A DNA stretch of 64,000 nt, taken from Haliotis asinina. Its lineage: Eukaryota; Mollusca; Gastropoda; Lepetellida; Haliotidae. This document shows, one piece after another, positions 1 to 14,200 of the stretch. How positions within the stretch are numbered: the first letter of the stretch is position 1; each line of letters opens with the position of its first letter. Where the stretch lies: the NCBI RefSeq assembly GCF_037392515.1, contig NC_090288.1, positions 17,206,969-17,270,968 on the forward strand, written 5' to 3'. The position numbers and the translations under genes were made by a program. The notes under the pieces are model-generated. The model was not told where the DNA came from. It made no database searches and saw only the letters and a list, made by a program, of their open reading frames with translations.

Positions 1-354
1 GGATCTTGCCGAACCGTAAGTGAACTTGTGTATAGTATACATCAGGGAAACGAGCCTATATATAGATACTAATTATCTGTTTGACAACAGATACTATTTC
101 TGACAAAATGTGATAAAGATTTTGCTTTTAGAAAAGGGAAGTTGAAAACATGGTATCATTTCGCCTTATTATGAACATTATAAGATCGAGTGTCCTCAAG
201 AGTAAGATCTATCAAAGAATGAAACCGCGTGAAGAAAACAATGACGGCATATGTTTGGTCAGTTGGTTGTGAAAAGTTGTCTCCCATAGTTACGTCGTGA
301 TTCATGACCGTGTGTTCAAGTCCCATGACTCGACCGATGTTTTACATATGCATG
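1..354. other. No gene or repeat recognised
   Basis: AT-rich unique-looking DNA. No open frame, splice-flanked exon or repeat unit recognisable by eye. Confidence 0.5.
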
Positions 355-900
355 AACAACTTCCATCGGACTTTTTGACAATGTGAGTGTAAGACTGATC
401 AAGATGAGGTCTGAAGATCAGTACCTTGTTGTGCCAAACAAGGACTGATTAGGGGCGGAGTCTATGTGTCCAGACGTTGTAGTACCACGTGTAAGACACG
501 GGGTGTTTTGGGGGTGATGCTGTGTGTGGGAGAGGGGGGTGGGGTCTAGACGTATAGACGTATAGTGGCACGTGTACAGCAAATGAAGAAGCGTTATCTA
601 TAGGTCTAGACGTTGTAGCACCGTGTGTAAGCCTGATCAAGAAGCCGGGTCAAGAGGCCTTGTATGACACCTGTAAGACTTATCAAGAGTAGGGGTCTCT
701 AAGTCTAGACGTTGTAGTGCCATGTGTAAAACCGATCTAGAGGGAAGGTCAAGAGGTCTAGACGTTGTAGTAACAGGTGTAGGACTGATAATGAGGCGGG
801 ATCAAGATGTCTAGATGCTGTGGTGCCACTGGTCAAGAGGCGTAGTCTGTCGGTCTGGACGTTATAGTATCGCGTATAAATTTATCAAGAAGCCTCAGTC
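355..900. repeat. Degenerate 53-bp tandem repeat
   Basis: A diverged array built around TCTAGACGTTGTAGTGCC followed by GTGTAAGACTGATCAAGAGG. Core copies start near 472, 608, 707, 760, 813 and 857; neighbouring spacings of 53, 53 and 44 bp give the period, and 608 to 707 is about two units. Copies differ by many substitutions, so the array is old. It encodes nothing convincing. Confidence 0.7.
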
Positions 901-2503
901 TGTACCGGAATGGCCTTAATCCCTCTAAATTACAATACCTACCTTGTGTACAGTGTACTGTTCTAAAAGAAAAAGACATTGTACATGCTGTTTACTGAGA
1001 GCATATAACTGATTCACACTTGACATCGTTTCTCAATGAGCATCGATAACAGACCCGTAGAAGAAAGGATATGCCGAATTCCCTTCTTGAGGAATGTTTA
1101 AATACTCATGTAGAAGTGGTATGAGCAGTTGTTGCGCCGAGCAAGCGTACCCCATAGATGTCCAGTGGTAGAGAAAATCCGGTAACCATTAAACATTGTT
1201 TTGCTGGAGAAAGTCCTGTCAAACAGACGTGAGTCGAACATAGTCATGCTCCAAAGATCAACTGTTGACGTTGCTGAAACGAACGACGTCCGGCAAAATT
1301 GCTACAGGCTAATTGTGCTCTGTCTGGTTGGAGATTCGGTGCAGTCCACGGATTTAAATGATGCGAAGATGTTTGAACGAAGATGTCTCAACCGGATGTA
1401 GCGATCCTGGGCGGCGGTGAGAACTCTCTATGTCGACCTCACCTGTGTCTGTCACTGACACTCTCAGTATTGTTGTATCGGGTCCAAAGGTTTGAGATGG
1501 TCTGTCTGGACACGCAAAAGTACCTTCCCACCCCATGCAGCGATGTCCGTCCTTGTATATGACCGATGACGTTGTGCCGTTGAGCTTCTGTCAGTCTTTA
1601 TCATTCTCTCGTCGTTTGTAGTGGGCTAGCAATGCATGTGAATTACCACTGATGCGGCTTTTTAAAGCCTACAGTCAAAATCTTCAGCTCAAGGCGATTC
1701 GCAATTTCATCATGCACGCACTCTATGTATGGTGTTTTAGCGATCACTACAGGCGTGAGTGTAACGTTACGTTTTTGTTCAACGTTTCTTCTTTCAAACG
1801 TTTTGACGTCGGCAACCATTCCACCCCAAATGGATTGGTTTGTGTCAAATATTTCCATAAAATCCAAACTTTTCCCATGTATAGTTTCACTCTTAAGAGT
1901 ATGTTTGACTATTTGAAACATCACAAGCAAACATACTCGTTTAGTATGAAATATTGACTTCAAAGGACTGCATTTCTGTAACAAACACTCAGGAAACACT
2001 TCTTACAATGACAGCCAAATATGCGACTGAGCAAAATCTTCATCTTAGATTTTTTTCTATATTTGTACTCTTTAACTCGTATAAAACGGAAACTGGCAAC
2101 GAGCTATAAGAAGTGTGGCCTAAAAGGTTGCCAGATCCTGGTAATGGCTGGTGTAGAGAATGAGCCAACGTGTGTATACATCAATAAATTCCTCAGCTTC
2201 CGCCATATGTTTGGAGAAAATCACGTATTCCGTATATGTTTATAGCTGCGATTGCGAGAGAGAAATCTCATTTGCTAAGATACAGGGTGAGAGGTGTTGA
2301 CGATGTTAATAGCGTCAATCGCTGGAGGCCAGTCCCGCTTCTCCAGAAACAGACATATAAACAGATTAACTCAGACACTCTGGGTGCATTCACCTACTTC
2401 GTCTGAGAACTAAATGAAGAGACGCAACACCAAGCATACATTACGCGCACGCACGCACGCACGCAACCACGCACGCACACACACAAACTACGGTTCTTCA
2501 TGG
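901..2503. other. Gene-free stretch; overlapping ORFs of no known family
   Basis: Opposed open frames at 1643-1999 (minus, 118 codons) and 1652-1957 (plus, 101 codons) overlap almost completely and match no family I know; mutual overlap suggests chance. A short degenerate CACG/CACA tract lies at about 2441-2486. Nothing else is supported. Confidence 0.5.
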
Positions 2504-2690
2504 ACTAACAGCACTTGAAATGAACATATTTACAGAAAACAATGTTCTTAGAAAATACTCCTAAAGTATTTTTGAGTCCACGGTCTTTCTTCATTTTCAT
2601 TTAAAACTGTGGTAATCTAGACTTGCCATAGTGTCTAGACCTGCAAGTTATATTTGTTTCAGAGGGTGTGTGTTTGACAGACTAAACTCT
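2504..2690 (+). repeat. Dispersed repeat family R1, copy 1
   Basis: About 190 bp that recurs at 22715-22925 (opposite strand) and 31802-31995 (same strand). Shared landmarks in order: GACTAACAGC, TGAAATGAACATATTT, GACTTTCTTCATTTTCA, TCTAGACTTGC, and TTCAG before a TGACAGAC end. No coding capacity; probably the remnant of a short nonautonomous element. Confidence 0.7.
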
Positions 2691-2802
2691 TCATTGAAGA
2701 CATCAATATTCTGATCAGCATCTGAAGTATAATGGTCATGCAGATGAAAATCACACCAGAAACAATCGATTAGCTGTTGGTGTTGTTAGAAAGATCATTT
2801 TC

Positions 2803-4813
2803 CACATACACAATGTAGACGTCAAGGTTGTATTTATAGGATTATTGTATAGATACACATACACAATGTAGACGTCAAGGTTGTATTTATAGGATTATTG
2901 TATAGATACACATACACAATGTAGACGTCAAGGTTGTATTTATAGGATTATTGTATAGATACACATACACAATGTAGACGTCAAGCTTGTATTTATAGGA
3001 TTATTGTATAGATACACATACACAATGTAGACGTCAAGGTTGTATTTATAGGATTGTTGTATAGATACACATACACAATGTAGACGTCAAAGCTGTATTT
3101 ATAGGATTATTGTATAGATACACATACACAATGTAGACGTCAAAGTTGTATTTATAGGATTATTGTATAGATACACATACACAATGTAGACGTCAAGGTT
3201 GTATTTATAGGATTGTTGTATAGATACACATACACAATGTCGACGTCAAAGTTGTATTTATAGGATTATTGTATAGATACACATACACAATGTAGACGTC
3301 AAGGTTGTATTTATAGGATTGTTGTATAGATACACATACACAATGTAGACGTCAAAGTTGTATTTATAGGATTGTTGTATAGAAACACATACACAATGTC
3401 GACGTCAAAGTTGTATTTATAGGATTGTTGTATAGATACACATACACAATGTAGACGTCAAGGTTGTATTTATAGGATTGTTGTATAGATACACATACAC
3501 AATGTAGACGTCAAAGTTGTATTTATAGGATTATTGTATAGATACACATACACAATGTAGACGTCAAGCTTGTATTTATAGGATTATTGTATAGATACAC
3601 ATACACAATGTAGACGTCAAAGTTGTATTTATAGGATTATTGTATAGATACACATACACAATGTAGACGTCAAAGTTGTATTTATAGGATTATTGTATAG
3701 ATACACATACACAATGTAGACGTCAAAGTTGTATTTATAGGATTATTGCATAGATACACATACACAATGTCGACGTCAAAGTTGTATTTATAGGATTGTT
3801 GGATAGATACACATACGCAATGTAGACGTCAAGGTTGTATTTATAGGATTGTTGTATAGATACACATACACAATGTCGACGTCAAAGTTGTATTTATAGG
3901 ATTGTTGTATAGATACACATACACAATGTAGACGTCAAGGTTGTATTTATAGGATTATTGTATAGATACACATACACAATGTAGACGTCAAGCTTGTATT
4001 TATAGGATTATTGTATAGATACACATACACAATGTAGACGTCAAGCTTGTATTTATAGGATTGTTGTATAGATACACATACACAATGTAGACGTCAAAGT
4101 TGTATTTATAGGATTATTGTATAGATACACATACACAATGTAGACGTCAAGGTTGTATTTATAGGATTGTTGTATAGATACACATACACAATGTAGACGT
4201 CAAAGTTGTATTTATAGGATTATTGTATAGATACACATACACAATGTAGACGTCAAGGTTGTATTTATAGGATTGTTGTATAGATACACATACACAATGT
4301 AGACGTCAAGGTTGTATTTATAGGATTATTGTATAGATACACATACACAATGTAGACGTCAAGGTTGTATTTATAGGATTATTGTATAGATACACATACA
4401 CAATGTAGACGTCAAGGTTGTATTTGTAGGATTATTGTATAGATACACAATGTAGACGTCAAGGTTGTATTTATAGGATTGTTGCATAGATACACATACA
4501 CAATGTAGACGTCAAGGTTGTATTTATAGGATTATTGTATAGATACACAATGTCGACGTCAAGGTTGTATTTATAGGATTGTTGCATAGATACACATACA
4601 CAATGTAGACGTCAAGGTTGTATTCATAGGATTATTGTATAGATACACATACACAATGTAGACGTCAAGGTTGTATTTATAGGATTGTTGTATAGATACA
4701 CATACACAATGCAGACGTCAAAGTTGTATTTATAGGATTATTGTATAGATACACATACACAATGTAGACGTCAAGGTTGTATTTATAGGATTGTTGTATA
4801 GATACACATACAC
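2803..4813. repeat. 53-bp minisatellite, about 38 copies
   Basis: A near-perfect head-to-tail array. Each unit carries TGTAGACGTCAAGGTTG, TTTATAGGATTATTG and TATAGATACACATACACA. I counted 38 occurrences of the GACGTC core. Variants are limited to a few sites (AAGG/AAAG/AAGC after GACGTC; ATTATTG/ATTGTTG; TAGACG/TCGACG), and two units near 4441 and 4541 lack 8 bp. Low divergence indicates recent homogenisation. Almost all units contain GACGTCAA, one base short of a CRE. Confidence 0.97.
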
Positions 4814-5107
4814 TATGAACATCTTGAACTAGCATATAAAACTAAAGCATTGTAATTAAAGAAGACAATACAACATAAAACACGGGCTAGAGATCACCAA
4901 CAACTGAAGGAAGATCACCATACTAGGGAATGGGGACTTACAATACCTTGGCTACCTGCATGGACCCTAGTTGGATATACACCATCCTTTCAGCCACTGG
5001 AGATAGAACAAATGCCTATGCCATATTTACATTAATTGTAAAGTCAGTATCAATATAGACTGTATGTGTGCGTGATATCTAAAGACAGTGACAAATATAT
5101 GGAACAA
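4814..5107. other. No gene recognised
   Basis: Unique AT-rich flank of the minisatellite; nothing supported. Confidence 0.45.
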
Positions 5108-5165
5108 GGGATGTGGGGTAGCCTAATGGTTAAAGCGTCCACTCGTCACGTCGGAGACCCGAGCC
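5108..5165 (+). repeat. tRNA-derived SINE, 5' head only
   Basis: GTGGGGTAGCCTAATGGTT with the A-box-like TAGCCTAATGG, followed by GTCGGAGACCCGAG where the B box begins. Same family as the copies at 24899-25066 and 61418-61560; here the body and tail are missing. Confidence 0.7.
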
Positions 5166-5990
5166 ACTTGCTGCATATTTTAATTCGCATGTATATCACG
5201 AACTACGGTTTGAGTTTGTAATAACCGTAGTTTATTCTATACAATTCTACACAGTTAATGTACTGAGTACGCTCTGGAATGTCCCCACAGAACGGACACT
5301 GTCCACATGTAAACCTGAAACAAATCAATAATTGTATATTTTTGTTTGCCTAAAAACCAAGCCGTTTTCAATAGCAAAACTGCACTTGCGATCAGTCATC
5401 TTAATCGTTCAAACAGTCAGCCTCCCGTGATCAATTTAGAGGCAGTACATTCGTCGTCAGCGTAGGTATTCTATGGCACGGGGATGAAAAACGTGAATGG
5501 TTTCAAAACTGGAATCAATATTGTGTTGCCTAGTTTCACTTTTCTTGTGACAGTCGCATGTTAACAGCAAGCCCTCGTTTGTCTTAACTCGGCACAATGG
5601 CGATTAGCTTTCACCAGTGCTACGTTACCCTCTGATGTTATCATGTGACATGATATTACAAAAGAGTTAATATAACAAGGCATTGGTAACGAGATTTCAC
5701 AGCACCATATGTGAATGCTGGGAAATTTGTGAAAAGAAGAATGAAAATGACACATACTCGAGGCGCAAGCCTGATATTCCCCCCGTGAAGGACTTGTTAT
5801 TCCCGAAGCAATGTTCCAAGCCCTGTGGTAATAAAGGATTTGGTGATCAACCATTCACATACTGACAGAACAGGACTTAATGTCAGTCTAATAATAATGA
5901 AATATTGATATTGTTGATTCACTATTTATTGCAGTGAACGAGAGTGAACACAGTAATTTGACACTGCAATAAAAACAGAATTATAGTGAC
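5166..5990. other. No gene; one perfect-arm hairpin
   Basis: AACTACGGTT (5201-5210) and AACCGTAGTT (5223-5232) form a 10-bp-arm inverted repeat with a 12-nt loop. Opposed ORFs at 5561-5865 match nothing known. Confidence 0.45.
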
Positions 5991-6205
5991 TGAGTTGGCC
6001 AGCTATATAGGGCGGTGGTCTGTAAATAATCGAGTCTAGACCATACAATCCAGTGATCAACAGCATGAGCATCGATGTATGCAATTGGGAACCGACGACA
6101 TGTGTCAAACAAGTCGGTGAGGATGACCACCAGATCCCGTTAGTCGTGTCTTACGACAAGCAAGGGTTACTGAAGGCCAGTTCTAGGCTAGACCTTCACG
6201 GGTTG
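5991..6205 (-). repeat. Second SINE-like family (F2), nearly full length
   Basis: Read on the minus strand it runs from a GACC-rich head (CGTGAAGGTC side) through GTCGTAAGACACGACTAACGG, CCAATTGCATACATCGATGC and GGATTGTATGGTCTAGACTCG to CCGCCCTATATAGCTGG. The landmarks recur at 21222, 29142, 33375, 36705, 48932 and 52946. Confidence 0.8.
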
Positions 6206-7966
6206 GTTGGAATTATAACCAAACCATACCATGTTATTTAATAAACACTCGGTATTGGTTATATTGTCTATGCCACTTCCTATTGGCGTTATTACAGAAA
6301 ATAGGTGTTTGATTACCTCAGATAGTTATAAATACACAGTCAAACATATTTCTATGTATGATATATTTTACGTACCAAATGTCACTAGCGGTGTACATAA
6401 TCAACCATGTGAAGTCATGTAATTTTCTCTTTGCACTGTTTTTAAAAGACAAAAATACTCTAGAGGAAACTTTAGAATTTCTCTTTTGTGCTAAACAGAG
6501 GTGTTAAAATGGCTGGAACAATTTATACATTAAGTAAACACTTCCAAATGACATCCTTGTGAAATATTCCACTATAAACAGAACGCTGACACATGAACAA
6601 ATCATGTCACGAGCTTCCTGTTAAAAACTTCACGCATTTTTAAAAAAACAACACTAATCCCCGTGTAACGGTCTAGAAAATGAGCCTTAGTAAACGTTTA
6701 AAGGGACACTCTGATTATAGTTCTGGTGTCTATACCTCCGAAGTCGCCATATTGTTTACTAGCGGACTGCAACGAAGAATTGTCTCCGAGAACTTTCGGT
6801 AATCAATAACCTTAAAAATTAAAATGGATGATGCAAGCGTGATGATAGTCGAATCACATTTTGTGAACTGCCAGATTGTCTAACGTATTCCGCCTATAAA
6901 TTAACAAGCTCTGTCCTCGGTGAAGGGCCCAGCGCGGTGCCATCCATCATTGGACTTCGTGATCATTCAGCTAACCCCTCCTACGACAGAAACAGAGATA
7001 TCAGGCTTATACGGCCATTCCAAGACTCGACTGAGTAGAGTTACACTGGTGTATTTGACCCACTGTGGGAAATCCGGTGTGTGAGACTCGCGCGGACATA
7101 TCGTAGAAACTAAAATTCCTTTCTTTTTTTTTCAAGTGAGTGAATTAGGTTATGTGCATCACATGCAAGCAAATGTGTCATGACGCAGATATTTTGTTGG
7201 CCTGTACAAGCAGTGAATGTCTGCATAAGCTCACAGCTGTATGTCTCGGAGATGCAACTTAACCTAGAGCATGGGGCAGAATATAAAGACTACAAGCGCT
7301 CATTCGACTGACGTGTGACGGGAAACATAATATATATCAAAGACATACATCTCTATATCAACGCGACGAGGAAGGCTGTCACGGATGTGACGGTTGGCCA
7401 TTATCACGGAGGATGGACCAGACAACACTACGGATGTTAGCGGGCAGATTTCAGTGACCTTGGCAGCCGGTAAGTGTGTTCCAAACATTTCCGAAAAATG
7501 TTTCAGCAATTCAAAATCGCATGGTAGTAAATTGGCGTTGCCCGATGAAAAGTTACAAAACCGGATATCTAGCGAAAAGATATTCTATGCTCCCTGTAGA
7601 GTTAACCATGTTTTAAAACTGTCAAAGAACAACGAAATTCCTTGGCTAGCGCTAAGTGTCTGAATATGTGTAGTTTCGGTAGGAGCAAAATAATTTTTAG
7701 TTTCAAATCGAAACGGAGCTCCGTTAAGTTGGGATATTGTGAACTTCATTTATGCTTCAAATAGGATTACAGAAAGGACTGGTTGGAGATGCTGGTGCAA
7801 GATATTCCAGCTGATGATATAGAAGTAATATAGATGCTATAGCCAGCTACCACGCCTTGCTCCAAGTCTTTTCTGAAGACTAAGCCTGTGGGTGTATAGT
7901 GAACTTTATATGAACTTTTCTAGTAGAGTTTTAAATGGACACATATTGTTTTTTTATGTTTGTTTT
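6206..7966. other. No gene recognised
   Basis: 1.8 kb with several short open frames (for example 7394-7663 plus) that match no family and have no coding signature. No repeat shared with the rest of the window was seen. Confidence 0.45.

Positions 7967-8048
<82 letters not shown>
7967..8048. repeat. (GATA)n microsatellite
   Basis: About 20 uninterrupted tetranucleotide repeats. Confidence 0.97.
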
Positions 8049-8449
8049 CACCATTTAAACTAGTAATTATTACGTTAGAGACTTGGGTAAGTCTACCAGC
8101 TGCCGTGACCACAGATTCAGGAATATCGTCCCCCACTTGGACGTGCTGTGAAACAGGTCTGCTTTCTCGGTTAACGAAGTAGCGGTATAGTCTATATAGA
8201 CAGTGGTTAACATGACTCTTCCTACATATGACTTTCCTGTGTCTCGGTGTTTTACCTCCCTACTACGCTATTTTTCTATTAAACCGAAACTATGATGGGT
8301 CAAATAACGTAATTACTCGACGTGTTGTAATGAGAATAGACACGTAACACTTTGAAAAGCATAGCTGGCAGCTTTGGCTGTAATGATCCAAGGGAGCTGA
8401 GAATGACACTCGGCAATTGATCAGGAAAATAATGAATACTTTGCGCGTT

Positions 8450-8491
8450 AGTAGTAGTAGTAGTAGCAGCAGCAGCAGCAGTAGTAGTAAT
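8450..8491. repeat. (AGT/AGC)n trinucleotide repeat
   Basis: A short run of GTA/GCA-type triplets: an AGT block, then an AGC block, then AGT again. Confidence 0.9.
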
Positions 8492-8596
8492 AGTTACATG
8501 AAATCACATGACCATTGACGATAAAGTCTTGAACCCCTCTCAAAACACATAATTTTACTTACAAGTAACTCTTACTTTAAGTTCAACAGGGGCACT

Positions 8597-9179
8597 ATTG
8601 AGATCATTCTCTTCCCACGGAGCTCGAGGTTACTCCTGTCATATCCTGCCATATACCTACCTAACCTCTGTTCTAATACGACCAAAATTCCCGGTCCTTG
8701 AAAAATCAGTTAGCGGCCCAAAATCGCAGTCTCCTCCCTTTCTTCCAATCAGTTCAAGTGTTACGTCGACTTAGATGCAATATGGCAACCGCCATTGAGC
8801 TTGTTGATCAACGTGCGAAGGATAGATTCGGTATTTTCATGTTTAACTGAAAAGTAAAAACTAGCGAAATAGCGAGTGCAGGAAAGACATTTAATGGCTA
8901 GCTTGACGAGGGCGTCATTGACGCCACTGATTCACCATTATATGACTGGGTTCTGTCTCGAAGAAACGTTTGTGCATCGTGCTCAGGAAGAGGTTCTAGT
9001 TTCCTCGAAGCATACGGAAATTACCGTGACTTTGTGAATGATCCCCGATTATACAACTAAATCTGACTGCAACCAATCAGGAATCCAGAACACTTGCGCC
9101 ATGAAATTGCCGTATTAGGACAGAGGTTACGTAGGAAAATATGACGGGAGTAACCTGTGGGAAGAGAATGCATTGAGAT
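8597..9179. mobile_element. Complete nonautonomous TIR element with 8-9 bp target duplication
   Basis: The terminal inverted repeats start CATTCTCTTCCCAC at 8605 and, on the other strand, at 9170. They continue inward through AGGTTACTCC(T/C)GTCATAT to TAACCTCTGT(T/C)CTAATACG, giving arms 8605-8680 and 9111-9170; the left arm has an 8-bp and a few smaller insertions. ATTGAGAT flanks both sides (8597-8604 and 9172-9179), a target-site duplication of 8 bp, or 9 with one mismatch. The 430-bp interior has no transposase. TSD length and long TIRs fit hAT- or MULE-type MITEs; the termini are not diagnostic. Confidence 0.85.
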
Positions 9180-9500
9180 GTAAGATTCGCAACGTGATAT
9201 AAACACTTGCCATATTTAAGGCAATGCGGAAGTGGTTGTGAGGAAGAGAATACAAGATGGTTCAGGGACTGAGATAAACTAAAGCTTCGAAATAAAGTTT
9301 TACAGTGCGGTGCCTCGTCCACTGCGATAGAGGTCGCTCTTGCTATATGTGTATATGTCCACTGTTTAGTCAAGAAAGTACGCGTTCAATGAGTGAAAAG
9401 TAACATGCGCTGTACAGCGGAATACCTAATTATACTTACGTTTGGTGACATTTTATGACGTCACATATTGTGACGACAGACGTATAATCCGGGACCTTTA

Positions 9501-9952
9501 GCAGTCTTAGTAAACTTAGTCTCAGTACGTTTCGTTACACACTATTGAGTCTAACAAAACCTAGTAGGAGGTCGCGTCAGGTAACCTTTGAGACTGACCA
9601 ATTAGAACACATCTTACCAAATCGCGAAAGTGGACACTCGCACATTTCTTTTGAAGTTCTACCTCGGAAAGGTTTGTACCCGAACGATACCGAATGCTAT
9701 TTTCCATATGATCGCTACCGGGTAATGGACATGGAACACTCTACAATACTGTCACCAGTGAGTTAACAGTCGCTTAAAATAGCATTTTTGTCAATTTTCA
9801 AGGATGTCAGCTTATGGAAATATTAGCTAATGGTAACCATGTCATCAGAAAATCCTTTGCATATATACTGCAGGTCCAATATCTGTGTTTCATGTGCATT
9901 TTCTTCCATCGAGGGATCAGTGTCAGTGACAAGCGATTTTTTACTTCCCGCC
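9501..9952 (+). repeat. Dispersed repeat R4, copy A
   Basis: About 455 bp with an inverted partner at 21859-22320. Matching landmarks include CTAGTAGGAGGTCGCGTCAG, GATCGCTACCGGGTAAT, CAGCTTATGGAAATATTAGC and TAATGGTAACCATGTCATCA. Short open frames here are not conserved between the copies, so it is probably noncoding. Family unknown. Confidence 0.85.
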
Positions 9953-10029
9953 AAACGGGAAAATATCCGTACCATCAACTTCTCTTTGCACAAGATTAAT
10001 ACTTACACCTGTCAAAACGTGCCCATGGT

Positions 10030-10160
10030 TAGTGAGTGGATGAAAATGATTTTACAAAACGTTTAGCAATATCCCAACAATACCACGGCTCGGGACACCA
10101 GAAAAGGTTCCACATCTTGTACCACGTTGGGAATAAAACAAGGCTACCATACCACACCAT
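10030..10160 (-). repeat. tRNA-derived SINE, degenerate
   Basis: TTTAGCAATATCCCAACAAT, GGGACACCAGAAAAGG, TTGTACC and AATAAAAC match the reverse complement of the tail and body of the tRNA-SINE seen at 24899. Confidence 0.55.
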
Positions 10161-10334
10161 GCCGATAGTTAATGGTTCAAAGTAAGGAGCAGTAACCCTG
10201 CACATCAGTAGTTGGGACCTCGACTGGCGTTGTGGTTTCTGACAAAGAATAGATCTAAGCATGTGGGTGTAGAGAATAGATTTAAGACATCACTGCCTCT
10301 AAGAACGCGTTTTGAAACGTGAACTGGTTGTTGT

Positions 10335-10420
10335 TGTTCCTCGGAGAAGGGTTTAGTCCGTCAGCAGTAGCACGACCACCTTGGTCGTGGTTCGAATCCT
10401 ACATTCCACCCGATTATTGT
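10335..10420 (+). repeat. tRNA-like segment with perfect B box
   Basis: GGTTCGAATCC (near 10389) is a perfect RNA polymerase III B box. The upstream part does not fold as a proper tRNA, so this is likelier a SINE head than a tRNA gene. Confidence 0.35.
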
Positions 10421-12453
<2,033 letters not shown>

Positions 12454-12872
12454 GACTCCCCACATCATGTTTACTGAAAGAGCTTGTTTTGGAGACACTA
12501 CACACACCCTTCCAGGTGACTACTTCACAACTCGTATACTATCCCAAAACAGAAACGCACATGCGATTTATATTTTTTTAAAATCTATTAACTACCTATT
12601 GTGTTCAAACAATCTTCAAAATACGGAATAAAAGTTTGATAACATGATTTTGCACAAATGCACACATAAAAAAGATCGATTTTACGTGAAAATGCTGATT
12701 TTGATGAGATTTGTCACAAGGATTGGAAAGGCATCGCCACGACGCAACTGAAATCACCTTCCAGTTGAAATTGTGCAGCAAAGAGCATTCACTGTCTCTC
12801 AATAAAAATCGAGATTACTTTCAGAAACTGGCACTCGTTTTGAAGCAGTTTCAAGGTCAAATCACTGCGTCA

Positions 12873-13085
12873 CGTCTTGACTCTGCGACACGGAACATCG
12901 CCATTTAAAGAATGCATGCTGGAGATCACCAGTCTTCTGTTGCCAGGCTTCTGAATGCTAGTCTGAGCAAGATATTATGGCTTGCAGCTCGTTGCAACCA
13001 AACAGGTTTAAGAAATGACAGTCCCCGTACACTCAGACATCGAGTTACCACTGTACGCTCAAGATCGTCAACTTGAATATCTGGA
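12873..13085 (+). pseudogene. Tc1/mariner transposase N-terminal remnant
   Basis: Translation from 12873 gives LDSATRNIAI, then after one in-frame stop HAGDHQSSVARLLNASLSK, then NQTGLRNDSPRTLRHRVTTV. This follows the Tc1-like helix-turn-helix pattern (aGmsqrxVArxfnVSxstIsrLwxRyxxTGsvxDrPRxGRPRvTTxRqDR). After a frame change it continues QDRQLEYLDTFAFER. The catalytic DDE part is absent. A DNA-transposon fossil fragment of about 70 codons; no TIRs found. Confidence 0.6.
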
Positions 13086-13404
13086 CACTTTTGCTTTTGA
13101 AAGACCAAAATGGGGGTGTCCTTAAAAACAGCCACTGTCTAAATCTAAAACAAGCAATCAAAACCTTTGACTGTTGACTGGAATTTATCCAATACCTTTC
13201 TGAACATATGTCATGGTATATTATCTGATGACGCACCATTATCCAAGAGGTATCATATGACATATCGTTTTCGTTTTCTGTCCACGGTGTTGTGATGACT
13301 CGTATCTCGTGAACCACATTACCCACAGATGTGAAACTTTGGATATAGCTCCAAAATTATATGAAAACTTTATATTCATACTCACTGATAGCCAATTGAT
13401 TAAT

Positions 13405-13684
13405 GAATAACAAACACACACACTCACTCACTCGCGTACACACTTATTAACAAGCACATAGACACACGACACACTCACGAACACACACACACACACAGTA
13501 ACAAGCACACTCGCTCAAACGCAAACACTCAATGACAAGGACATACACACGCTAGCAAACACTCAATAACACGTACTCACTCATTTACAAAGACACACAC
13601 TCACTAACAAACACACACACACACTCAATAATACGCACTCATCCACGAACACACACGCACTCAAAAGCAACCAACATCGCTCAC

Positions 13685-13730
<46 letters not shown>

Positions 13731-14002
13731 CATCAAGCACACGTACACTGAGAAAAAAAAGACGCACACACTCACTAACATACTCACTCACAAACTCCTC
13801 AATAACAAGCACATAGGCACTCAATCACTGACAAGCACACTCAAACACACACACACACAATAACAAGTTCACACGCACAAACACACACTAACTAGCACGA
13901 TAGCGCACACACTCACTAACATACTCACTCACGAACACACTTATTCATAAACTCCTCAATAACAAGCACACATTCACACACACTCACTCACTGACAAGCA
14001 CA

Positions 14003-14038
<36 letters not shown>

Positions 14039-14200
14039 CAAATTCACACTCACTAACAAGCACACTCCCGCGCTCGCACACACTCACTGACAAGCACACT
14101 TACACTCACAAACACAGACTCTTTTAATAACAAACACACGTACACTCACAAACACACAACCACTTAATAACAAACATACGCACAGTCACCAACACACATT
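13405..14200. repeat. CA-rich cryptic minisatellite
   Basis: About 800 bp of interspersed (CA)n and short words such as ACTCACTAACAAGCACAC and CTCAATAACAAGCACA. Pure CA tracts lie at about 13685-13730 and 14008-14034. Register is irregular, so it is a slippage-derived cryptic array rather than a uniform tandem repeat. Confidence 0.85.

Noticed and set aside
1643-1999. 118-codon minus and 101-codon plus frames as real genes
   Set aside because: They overlap each other almost completely and match nothing; length is within chance.
5991-6205. Small protein at 6053-6241
   Set aside because: The frame lies in the F2 SINE-like repeat, whose other copies do not keep it open.
10335-10420. Functional tRNA gene
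   Set aside because: A perfect B box, but no acceptor stem and no acceptable A box spacing.
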